From Planctomycetaceae bacterium (GTDB taxonomy: Bacteria > Planctomycetota > Planctomycetia > Planctomycetales > Planctomycetaceae), in contig JAGQQB010000086.1 in NCBI GenBank assembly GCA_020426425.1, positions 1 through 11,098 on the forward strand: a stretch of DNA of 11,098 nucleotides, in the 5' to 3' direction. Of this stretch, positions 1 to 10,500 are shown piece by piece (position 1 is the first letter of the stretch; each line of letters starts with the position of its first letter). A program made the position numbers and the translations under genes. The notes beneath the pieces were generated by a model. It did not search any database, was not told the origin of the DNA, and worked only from the letters and a program-made list of their open reading frames with translations.

Positions 1-1101
1 CATGAGCCGAAGGTCAACAAGTACTTCAAAGCCCAAATCAAACTTGGTGCCTCCGACTTGCATCTCCAGGTCAACAAGCCGCCGATGATGCGGATCAAAG
101 GGGAGATCCGCGAACTGACCGGCGAGCCGATCAGCGAAGCGGAGATGTGGGACATGTTCATCGATGTGATGGACGAGCGGAATCAGGAGATTATGGCTCG
201 CGAAGGAGGGGCCGACTTCGCGCATGTGGTCCCGTACGAAGGGGCCAATTGGCGATTCCGCGTGAATCTGTTCAAGCAGCTCGGCAAACCGGGGATGGTG
301 GCTCGTAAGATTGAGCAGTCCATTCCGCCGTTCGAAGGGCTGTTCCTGCCGCCAATCATGGAAGAGTTGTGTAAGTACGATCAGGGGATGGTGCTGCTCG
401 CCGGGGTGACGGGATCAGGCAAGTCCACCACGATTGCCTCGATGCTGAACTGGGTGAACGCCAACTACCGCAAGCACTTGCTGACGATCGAAGACCCGAT
501 CGAATTCGTCTACACGGCCGACAAGTGCCTGATCAATCAGCGCGAGATCGGACAAGATGTGATCGACTTCCACGTCGCGATGAAACACGCCGTGCGTGAA
601 GACCCCGATATCATGCTGGTGGGGGAAATGCGTGACATGGAAACATTCGAAACGGCCATTCACGCGGCGGAAACCGGGCACCTGGTGTTCGGAACCATCC
701 ACGCCTCAAGCGCGCCGGGAACCATCGGCCGTATTCTCGACCTGTTCCCACAGGCGATGCACAGCGCCATTCGCGCCAGCATGGCGATGAACATGAAGGC
801 GATCGTGGGTCAGAAACTGCTGAAGACGATCGTCGATAAGCCGTCGCGCGTGCCAATCGTCGAGATCATGAAGTTCAATCCCACCGTGCGCAAGCTGGTG
901 CTTGAAGGGAGCGACGAGAAACTCGCAGCGGCGATCCGCATTGGGGCGGACGAAGGGATGCAGTTGTTCAACGACTCGCTGTTCTCGTTCATTGACCGGG
1001 AACTGATCAGCCCGCATGCGGCATTTGAGATTTCACCAAACGTGGAAGAACTGAAAATGATGATCAAGGGAATCGCAGTGAAGGGACCGGCCATTCTCTG
1101 A
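1..1101 (+). CDS. pilT: PilT-like type IV pilus retraction ATPase (5' end cut off by window)
   Basis: Hexameric secretion-superfamily ATPase of the PilT type, which in type IV pili powers pilus retraction at the cytoplasmic face of the inner membrane. The frame is open to the left edge (366 codons visible), so the start lies outside; a TTG at 58 is internal to the conserved N-domain (GASDLHLQVNKPPMMRIKGE) and is not the start. Seen in order: the N-terminal PAS-like domain; Walker A GVTGSGKSTT at 403-432 (K at visible residue 141; Val replaces the usual Pro); Asp box LTIEDPIEF at 481-507; Walker B DPDIMLVGEMRD at 601-636; His box TGHLVFGTIHASS at 673-711. A helix matching PilT's AIRNLIRE motif reads TVRKLVLE (883-906), keeping Arg and the final Glu. 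It lacks the Cys-pair zinc motif of PilB/GspE, which favours PilT. It lies 70 nt before a PilB/GspE-type gene, probably co-transcribed. PilT versus a PilU-like paralogue is not resolvable here. Confidence 0.9.
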   Translation, partial: HEPKVNKYFKAQIKLGASDLHLQVNKPPMMRIKGEIRELTGEPISEAEMWDMFIDVMDERNQEIMAREGGADFAHVVPYEGANWRFRVNLFKQLGKPGMVARKIEQSIPPFEGLFLPPIMEELCKYDQGMVLLAGVTGSGKSTTIASMLNWVNANYRKHLLTIEDPIEFVYTADKCLINQREIGQDVIDFHVAMKHAVREDPDIMLVGEMRDMETFETAIHAAETGHLVFGTIHASSAPGTIGRILDLFPQAMHSAIRASMAMNMKAIVGQKLLKTIVDKPSRVPIVEIMKFNPTVRKLVLEGSDEKLAAAIRIGADEGMQLFNDSLFSFIDRELISPHAAFEISPNVEELKMMIKGIAVKGPAIL

Positions 1102-1171
1102 TTCCGGCATTTCTTCAATCTGACTGGCGGCGGAATTGTGCGTTCCCCAGGGAAATGGAAGAATACGCAGT

Positions 1172-3100
<1,929 letters not shown>

Positions 3101-3164
3101 AATCCTGCGGCTTTACACATCGTGAAGTCCAAAGTGAACTTGTCCTGGTTAGGGAGAGACGACA

Positions 3165-3488
3165 ATGCCGCTGTTTGAAATCGAAACGAGTGCCCACATC
3201 ATGATTGGCTGGGCCGCTGACGACGACGGAGCACGTGCGTTCGCGCGTGAGCACTATCCGGAAGAGGAAGTCACCCGCATTACCCAGCGGCCGCGCGACG
3301 TATGGGTCATCTCCAAACGCTTGCTGGGGATCGAAGGGAATGTCGATCCTTGCGACACCGCTCGCGATTGCCTCGCCAAAGCCTCGGGCGACAAAGTCCA
3401 TGCCATTCGGCTGTACATGCACGAAACCGGCGTCGATCTGCATGAAGCACAGAAGGCGATTGAAACGAACATGTCACTCGGCTGGTAG
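3165..3488 (+). CDS. Small protein with ribosomal L7/L12 C-terminal-like motif
   Basis: A 107-aa soluble, acidic-looking protein with no signal peptide or membrane segment. The ATG at 3165 has a strong Shine-Dalgarno, AGGGAGAG, at 3151-3158. I do not recognise the full-length family. Residues 77-102 (KVHAIRLYMHETGVDLHEAQ, then KAIE) follow the pattern of the L7/L12 C-terminal domain, whose consensus is roughly IKxhRxxTGLGLKEAKxxVE: basic/hydrophobic helix, TG turn, L-x-EA, then a second helix. Residues 1-55 (FEIETSAHIMIGWAADDDGA, with RDVWVISKRLLGI later) form a separate N-terminal part of unknown kind. It begins 64 nt after the PilB/GspE-type gene on the same strand, so co-transcription is plausible and a partner role for the ATPase or pilus machine can be suggested, but only from position. 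It is followed by a long hairpin at 3524-3586. It is not the ribosomal L7/L12 itself: length and N-terminus do not match. Confidence 0.8.
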   Translation: MPLFEIETSAHIMIGWAADDDGARAFAREHYPEEEVTRITQRPRDVWVISKRLLGIEGNVDPCDTARDCLAKASGDKVHAIRLYMHETGVDLHEAQKAIETNMSLGW

Positions 3489-3523
3489 CGACGCAACCGC
3501 ATGCGGCGAGGATCAGTCGAGGA

Positions 3524-3586
3524 TTGATTGTCGTGGATCGCTCCAGGTTCCAACGTTCGGCGTTGGGAGCGATCGGCGGCAATCGA
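3524..3586. other. Long imperfect stem-loop after the ATPase cluster (possible terminator or structured RNA)
   Basis: The arms 3524-3543 and 3567-3586 pair over 20 positions with one mismatch (3535/3575) and three G-U wobbles; the core GATCGCTC / GAGCGATC is perfect. After a six-base bulge on the left side (3544-3549), CCAACG (3550-3555) pairs perfectly with CGTTGG (3561-3566) around a five-base loop TTCGG. It starts 35 nt after the stop at 3488. There is no T-run after the right arm, so a classical intrinsic terminator is not shown. It may be a terminator, an mRNA 3'-end stabiliser or part of a small RNA. The pairing is read directly; the function is inferred. Confidence 0.6.
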
Positions 3587-3805
3587 ATGTGTATTCCCGG
3601 CACGATCTGCAGTAGCTCCGCCGTGTCTGGAACGGGGCAGACCGCACTGATCCTCGTGACCAACGCCATGTCCCTCTGCAGACAACGGATGGCGCATCAC
3701 GTTGTGGTTGTCGAGCCCTGGTTTTGCACGCATTCTGGATAACGGAAAACGAATAAATTCCCTCCGATGCTTGCGGGTTCTTTCGCTTCGGATCACACTC
3801 TCAAC

Positions 3806-3847
3806 GTGGGGGTACGGCAGTCGAGAATGTTCTCGCGGTATCCCCAC
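3806..3847 (+). promoter_or_regulatory. Leader hairpin upstream of the EF-hand gene
   Basis: GTGGGGGTAC (3806-3815) pairs with GTATCCCCAC (3838-3847) over ten positions with one G-U wobble. Inside, CGAGA (3822-3826) pairs with TCTCG (3831-3835) around ATGT, with an asymmetric internal loop of six and two bases between the stems. A three-pair extension (AAC 3803-3805 with GTT 3850-3852) is possible. The structure ends 15 nt before the GGAG ribosome site (3863-3866) and 27 nt before the start codon at 3875, so it would lie in the 5' leader of that mRNA. A role in stability, attenuation or translation control is inferred. It matches no riboswitch class I recognise. Confidence 0.5.
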
Positions 3848-3874
3848 CTGTTGAGACACTCTGGAGTTGCTCAG

Positions 3875-4141
3875 ATGAAGAAGATCGCATTGGCCATCGC
3901 ATTGGCCGCATGTGTTGGGACTGTTGCTCTTGCCGCTGACGAGAAGCCAAAGCCGAAGCCGGAAGACGTGTTCAAGAAGATGGACAAGAACGGCGACGAG
4001 AAGCTCTCCTTTGAAGAGTTCAAGGGCAAGCGCGACGAGGCCATGGCCAAGAAGGCCTTCGACAAGATCGACAAGGACGGCGATGGGTCACTGACTCTCG
4101 CCGAGTTCAAAGACCGTCCGATGAAGAAGAAGAAGGACTAG
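3875..4141 (+). CDS. Exported EF-hand protein with two calcium-binding loops
   Basis: An 88-aa protein predicted to bind calcium outside the cytoplasm. The ATG at 3875 is chosen because GGAG at 3863-3866 sits eight bases upstream and it begins a clean signal peptide (MKKIALAIALAACVGTVALA); an in-frame ATG at 3767 would run through a leader hairpin. Two 12-residue EF-hand loops are complete: residues 37-48 (DKNGDEKLSFEE, with D37, N39, D41, K43, S45, E48) and residues 66-77 (DKDGDGSLTLAE, with D66, D68, D70, S72, T74, E77). Loop 1 has Glu where Gly is usual at position 6. Each loop is followed by Phe-Lys, and the protein ends in a Lys-rich tail. LAAC at residues 10-13 also fits a lipobox, so it might be a lipoprotein rather than a signal-peptidase-I product cut after ALA at 18-20. 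Probably a single-gene unit: hairpins stand on both sides. Its binding partner is unknown. Confidence 0.9.
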   Translation: MKKIALAIALAACVGTVALAADEKPKPKPEDVFKKMDKNGDEKLSFEEFKGKRDEAMAKKAFDKIDKDGDGSLTLAEFKDRPMKKKKD

Positions 4142-4524
4142 TTGGCAGCGGTCGCGAATTGGCTCCACGCTCAGTGCAGACTGATGACCGGAAACCGCCT
4201 TCGCATGCCTGACTGACTATCGCTGAATCTGTGCCGAGCCATCGTCCCCACCCGGACGATGGCTCTGTTCGTGTCCGAAACAGTAGAAATCCTGTCAAAA
4301 TCACCTTTTCGCGGAACATTCGCTGTTTGCGGTGCGTCGTGATACGTCAGACTCAGTGGACGGTCTCGTGCCGGGGGTCCCAGGTCGGACTGACAGGTGC
4401 CCAGTTGAACAGGCGATGGATGCCCACCATCCCGAACTGATGCCGTACATCAGCGGGCAACAATCCATGTCCCTTGGCCGTCCATCGAGCGAAACAAGGC
4501 CCAACCGTGACCACAGGTGTTCCG
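4142..4524. other. Non-coding region and probable leader of the giant gene
   Basis: Apart from the terminator-like hairpin at 4236-4265, this 383-nt stretch shows no supported gene; an open frame from 4332 overlaps the giant gene out of frame and has no domain sense. Two small perfect hairpins stand in tandem before the start: GATGG (4415-4419) with CCATC (4427-4431), and CTGATG (4437-4442) with CATCAG (4448-4453) around CCGTA. A GGAAC at 4313-4317 with CGTC 17 nt later (4335-4338) has the shape of an ECF-sigma promoter, but this is weak. The stretch 4142-4235 holds nothing I recognise. Confidence 0.5.
4236..4265 (+). terminator. Probable intrinsic terminator of the EF-hand gene
   Basis: GAGCCATCGTCC (4236-4247) and GGACGATGGCTC (4254-4265) form a perfect 12-bp stem with the six-base loop CCACCC. 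The following TGTTCGTGT is T-rich but interrupted, so it is a weaker U-tract than the classical form. It lies 94 nt after the stop of the EF-hand gene and 260 nt before the next start, the expected place for a transcript end. Confidence 0.7.
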
Positions 4525-7500
4525 ATGCGGAATTGCGTACTGACAACGTTTCTGGTGCTGTCTTGGGGAGTCACGATGCAAGGAGGAGAAATCGGATTCG
4601 TGGAGGACTTTGCCCTCTCAACCGATCGCGGAACAGCGCTGGGACAACTCATCCCCGGAACGGAAGAGTTCTACTATTACACCTGTCTGCATCTGCTGAA
4701 CCAGGAGCAGTACACCAAGACGGACGAGCAACTCAAGCTCTGGGTGCAGCGGCATGGCGAAACATCGCGTGTCTGGGAGATCCGCACTCGTCGCGCACTG
4801 CTCTCGTACGAACAGAATCCGCAGCAGTCAATCGACTACTTGCGGGGACGGTTCGGTATCCACTTCCCGCACCAGAAGGAAGAACTCCGCGCAGCACCGA
4901 ACCTCCCCACAGCGCTCGATCCCGCGCGCATTTCCCGCGACGCATTTCGTCAACGCGCGCTGCAACTGCATCAACAGCATCTGCACGGATTCGAAGATGC
5001 CGCGCTGTCGTGGTTGATCAGCGAGGAACTGAACGCCGATCAGCGGCGCGAACTTCTTTCTCGGCTGCAACGGCCCGATGCTCCAAACCTGGTGCAGGCC
5101 ATCGCCGACGATCTTGCCGCCCCCAAGTCGGGCGGCTTCGGTTCGCTTGGCATCCATTCGCAATTGTTGCTTGACCAGTTGGAGGCGTTGCTCAAGTTGC
5201 GTCCGGAGCTGCTCAATCAACAGCACTTCGTGCGGACGTACCTCATTCGTTTGCAGCCTGGGCCCGATGAAGACTGGCGTCGCGATCCGGCTTTGACGCA
5301 GGCGTATCTCGATCGACTTAACGCATTCGCGGAACGTTTGGCTCCGGTCCATAACTCGCTCAAGGCGCATGTGCTGTATCACCAACTCGTGCTCGATCGC
5401 AGTGCCGGCAAATTCGACAAGGGGCTGCTGCTGAAGTATCTGGCGCTGCCGCGCAATGCCGGCTACATCTCGAAAGCGATGCGGGAATCAGATGCGTTGC
5501 GACGCTTTCCGGTCGACCTGAACACCAACTACGACGGCGTTACGCTGCTCCCAGGCATCGGGAACGACGAACCGCTCATTCGTAGTTGTTTGCTGGAGTT
5601 GCTCAAGGAGGCAGGCAATTCGCAAGAATACGAACCGCTCCTGTCTGATGTGTACCTGAAGGCCCTGTTTGCAGAAACGAAGATCGTGAACGGCTTGGGT
5701 GATTCCGAACAATGGGCGGCTCTGCTGTCGCCCGAACAGTTTCGTCAGCTCCGCGAGCGGGTCGATCTCGATTTCGATCCCGCGAATCCCACTCAGTTCG
5801 CTGCCGCCGCGCCGGTCAGCCTGTCGGTAGACATCAAGAACGTGTCGACGCTGATTGTGAAGGTCTTCGAAATCAACACGGAGAATTACTATCGGCAGCA
5901 GGGACGGGAAATCGATACGGACATCAATCTCGATGGCCTGATCGCCAACCACGAACAGACGTATCAGTACAACGATTCACCGCTGCGCCGCATCCGTCGC
6001 AAGTTCGACTTTCCGATGCTCGACAAGGCGGGCGTGTACGTCGTCGACTTCATTGGGAACGGACAAAGCAGCCGCGCGCTGATTCGTAAAGGGCATTTGC
6101 ATCACCTCGTGCGGACGACCGCCGCCGGACAGGCGTTCATGGTGCTCGACGAGCGAAATCAGTTGGTTTCCCAGGCGCGGCTCTGGCTCTCTGGACACGA
6201 ATACACGGCAGACGACAAAGGCGAAATCCACGTTCCGTTCTCGACGAATCCTGGTCGGCAAGCGGTGGTCTATACCGCGCCGGCGGGAGAAAACGGAGCC
6301 ACTTACTCCGGCCTCGGACGCTTTGAGCATCTCGGCGAAAACTATCAGTTGACGGTCGGCTTTCACGTCGATCGCGAATCGCTGCTCAAGCACAAGACGG
6401 CGACCGTCTTGATTCGTCCACAGCTCTCGGTCAATGGGACGCCGGTCTCCATCACGCTGCTGGAAGAGGTCCAACTTACCATTCACTCCAGCAATCACGA
6501 AGGGACACCCGCGACCGTCACCGAGAGCGGCTTTGAACTCTTCGAAGATCGGGAAACAACCTACGAGTTCCAGGTGCCGGCGCGACTCGCATCACTGCAG
6601 TTTGTGCTGTCTGCACAGGTGCCGCAGGTGGTGACCGGCGGCAAGACCGCGCTCTCGGCCAGTCATGCGGTCACGCTGAATAGTATCGACACCACCGACA
6701 AACTTGAGATGCTGCATCTCATCCGCAGTGCCGGTTCGTACTTCGTGGAGTTGCGAGGACATACCGGGGAACCACTGCGGTCGCGACCGATCACACTGGA
6801 ATTGAAGCATCGCGAATTCAAAGAGGCGATGCCGGCACAGCTCAAGACCGACGAACAGGGACGCGTCGCGCTGGGAACGCTCGATGGCATCCAGTCGCTG
6901 CAGGCGCGCGGTCCGCAAGATGTCGTCAGTTCCTGGCGACTCCCGGAGAACCAGTACACGTATTCGCAAACGCTCCATGGTCGCGTCGGCGAGGAGCTCG
7001 TTCTGCCCTATCTTGGCACTCAGGCGGCAGTCTCCCGGGATGAGTTCGCGCTGCTCGAACTCGTCAGCGGCACGTATCGCACCGACCATTTCAACAAGCT
7101 CTCCCTGGCCGATGGACTGCTGCGGATCAACAAACTGCCCGCTGGGGATTATCGGCTGTTCCTGAAACCCCAGGAGCGGTCGATTGATCTGCGGATCACT
7201 GCGGGCGAACAGCTGGGCGCCTTCGCGATTGGCAACCTGCGGCAACTGGAAACGGCTGCGCTGCAGCCGATTCAGATCGCTTCCGTCGATGCCAACGACA
7301 AAGAACTGACGATTCAATTGCAGAACATTTCCAAGCTCACCCGGTTGCACGTGTTCGCCACGCGACTTGTCCCCGAGTTTGATGCTTTCCGCGATCTGAG
7401 CCGCGTGCGGGCAACGGAGCCCTACCGGTTTACGTACCATCCCGCCGAATCGGCGTACCTCACTGGCCGCAACATTGGCGATGAGTACCGCTACATCATT

Positions 7501-10500
7501 GACCGACGTTATGCCCCAAGGTATCCCGGCAACATGCTGGAGCGCCCCTCGCTGCTGCTCAATCCGTGGGCAGTGACCGAGACGAACACTGGCGAAGTTC
7601 TTGCCGCTGGCGGAGGCGAGTTTGGCGGAGTCGGTGCGATGCCCGATGCCGCTGCTGCGAAAGCTCCTGGTGAAGGCGAAGCGCTGGCCCGTGAACAGCG
7701 CGGCTTCGACAATCTCGATTTCCTCGCCAGCGCCTCGTCGGTGCTGATCAATCTCACGCCGAACGAACAGGGCCGGATTGTCATCCCGCGCGCAGCGTTG
7801 GGGCCACATCAGGAACTGCATCTTGTCGCGGTGGATCCCCTGAACACAGTCAGCCGCCGTATTTCGCTCACCGAGCACGAGTTACTGATTCGTGATTTGC
7901 GACTGGCTGATGGACTCGATCCGGGGCGGCATTTCACGCGACGGAAGGAGATTCACATCGTCCCTGCCGGTCAGGCGTTCACCGTGCATGATCTCGCGAC
8001 CGCCAAGCTGGAAGTGTACGACAGCCTCGCACGCGTGCATGGTCTGTATGCCGCCCTCACGCAGGATGCTCAACTCGCCGAGTTCGCTTTCCTGCTGCAG
8101 TGGCCCGACCTGGAACCCGAACGCAAACGCGAGTTGTACTCGCAGTACGCCAGCCATGAACTGAGCTTCTTCCTGTTCAAGAAGGACCCTGAGTTCTTCC
8201 GCACGGTGATTCAGCCGTACCTGAAGAATAAGCAGCATAAGACGTTCATGGATGAATTCCTGCTCGAAGATGACCTCACCTCATGGCTCGCGCCCTGGCG
8301 ATATGGGCAGTTGAACACCGTCGAACGCATCTTGCTGGCGCGACGGATTGATGGCGAACACGCGGCGACCGCACGACACATCGCTGATCGGTACGCGCTG
8401 CTGCCGCGCGACATGGATCAGTTCAATCACTGGTTCGGCGCAGCGGTCGTGAGCGGATCGCTAAAGAAGTCAGATGAATTCTATCGACAGGCAATCGATG
8501 GACTGCAAGCACAGAATGGCGCAGTTGCCACGCCTGCATTGAGCACTTGGAGCGCTTTGGGCGGTCGCGCCGCCGGTAAGCCCACGGAGGCCGCCACCAA
8601 GGCACGCCGTGAGATGGCGGAACGGCAGGTCGAGCAGGAATTGAGGTTAGAAGAGATGAATAAGCTGGAGGAGAAAGCCAAACGCGGCCTTTCAGCCAGA
8701 GATGGTGAGGCCGACGCCCGTCGCAAGCAAATGGCCGACGAACAGCTCGGCGAGTTGTCTGATCGCGCCGCTCTGTTCGACGGCAAGGTTTCCGAATTGC
8801 GGGCGAATCGACGGCAGTTGTTCCGGCAACTCGATCCGACCTGGGAATGGGCGGAGAACAATTATCATCACTTGACGATCGGTCAGCAGAATGCCGAATT
8901 GATCACCGTGAACGGGTTCTGGAAGGACTTTGCCGCGCACGATCCGGCCCAGCCGTTTCTGTCCACAAGCCTGGCGGAAGCGTCTCGCAACTTCCCGGAA
9001 ATGCTGCTCGCCCTAGCCGTGCTGGATCTCCCGTTCAAAGCGGCGGAGCATCAGTCAGAACTCGATGGTGCTCAGTTGACATTGACCCCTGGTGGGCCAG
9101 TTGTCGTCTTCCACGAAGAAGTCCAATCGGCCGAGGCCCCACCAGCGGCCAGCACCGTGCTGGTCAGCCAGAACTTCTTCAAGCATGGGGATCGACACCG
9201 CATGGAGAACGGCGAACAGGTCGACAAGTTCGTGACCGAAGAGTTCCTGATCCACACGGTTTACGGAGCGCAAATCGTGATCACGAATCCGACCTCCGCC
9301 CGGCAGAAGCTGAACATCCTGACTCAGATTCCGCAGGGAGCGATTCCAGTCCTTAACACCCTCGCCACGAACACACGGCACTTGGATCTAGAACCGTTCC
9401 ATACGCAGACGCTGGAATACCATTTCTATTTCCCGGCGGCGGATGACTTCGTCCACTTTCCGGTGCAGGTGGCGCGGAACGAACAACTCGTCGCTGCCGC
9501 CGATCCATTCATGTTCCATGTGGTCAACGAGCCGACACAGATTGATACCGAATCGTGGGATCACATTTCACAGCATGGCACACTGGCCCAGGTGACGCAG
9601 TTCCTGTCGACACACAACATCGACGAAGTCAATCTCGACCGGATCGCGTGGCGCATGCATGACCGCGCAGCCTTCGATGCCGTGCTGCCACTGCTGGCGG
9701 CGCGGCATGTGTATTCACACACGCTGTGGTCCTACTCGCTACTGCACAACGCGCCGGATGCCGCGCGGCAGTACCTGCAGCATGCGGAGAACATCGTCAG
9801 CGAATGCGGAGGTCGGCTGCGGTCGGGGCTGGTCGATATTGATCCCGTGCTGCGACGGAGTTACGAGCATCTGGAGTACAAGCCGCTCGTGAATGCCCGT
9901 GCTCATACCCTGGGGGCGCGGCGGCAGATCGTGAATGATCGCTTCCATGCCCAGTATCATCGATTCCTTAACCAGTTGGCGTACACGCGGGAACTTTCGG
10001 ACGAAGACTGGCTCGCCGCGACGTACTACCTGCTGCTGCAAGACCGGATCGAAGAAGCCCTTGCCGCGTTCGCCCAGGTGGATCGGCAACAGATTGAAAC
10101 CGCAATGCAGTACGACTACTGCGACGCGTATCTGAAGTTCTTTGGGGACAACCCAGAACAGGCGCGGGCGATTGCCGACAAGTATGCCGACCATCCGGTG
10201 GATCGCTGGCGGAATACATTCGCCACGATCGGGGCGCAACTCGATGAAGCGGCAGGCAAGTCGGGTGATGTGATTGATCCTGAGAATCGCGATCAGCAGC
10301 AAGGCGCCCTCGCCGCGACCGAACCAGCGCTCGACGTGAAAGTCGAGGCAGGTAAGATCGATATCAACTACCAGAATCTCACCTCGGTGAAGGTGAACTT
10401 CTATCAGGTCGATGTTGAACTGCTGTTCAGCCGCAATCCGTTTGTGCAGAACTACGGCGGCGAGTTCGCGTCCATCAAGCCGAACCACAGTCTGCAAGTC

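Larger units (their letters stand above)
3489..3874. other. Non-coding gap between the ATPase cluster and the EF-hand gene
   Basis: This 386-nt stretch has no convincing gene: open frames across it have non-ATG or poorly placed starts and Arg/Ser-rich out-of-frame compositions. It holds two strong predicted stem-loops (3524-3586 and 3806-3847), described separately. Between them, about 3590-3800, I see no clear structure. A TTGCAC at 3723-3728 resembles a -35 box, but no good -10 lies at 16-18 nt, so no promoter is called. A promoter for the EF-hand gene is expected here because the long stem-loop probably closes the upstream unit. Confidence 0.6.

Noticed and set aside
1136..1171. In-frame TTG start 12 codons upstream for the PilB/GspE-type gene
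   Set aside because: The ATG at 1172 has a GGAA-rich ribosome site at good spacing; the extra residues add nothing recognisable.
3524..3742. Plus-strand 72-codon frame in the gap
   Set aside because: Starts with TTG at the edge of a long hairpin, has no ribosome site and no recognisable pattern.
3254..3859. Minus-strand open frame over the small gene and the gap
   Set aside because: Arg/Ser/His-rich, overlaps the well-supported 107-aa gene and both hairpins, and has no motif.
3767..3874. Earlier in-frame ATG for the EF-hand gene
   Set aside because: It would translate through the leader hairpin and displace the signal peptide; ATG 3875 has a good ribosome site.
4474..4524. TTG 4474 or GTG 4507 as start of the giant gene
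   Set aside because: They would place 17 or 6 residues before a signal-like segment that begins neatly at ATG 4525 with AGGTG upstream.
4332..5174. Plus-strand 280-codon frame overlapping the start of the giant gene
   Set aside because: Different frame from the giant gene, Arg/Ser-rich composition, no domain; typical of out-of-frame reading in GC-rich DNA.
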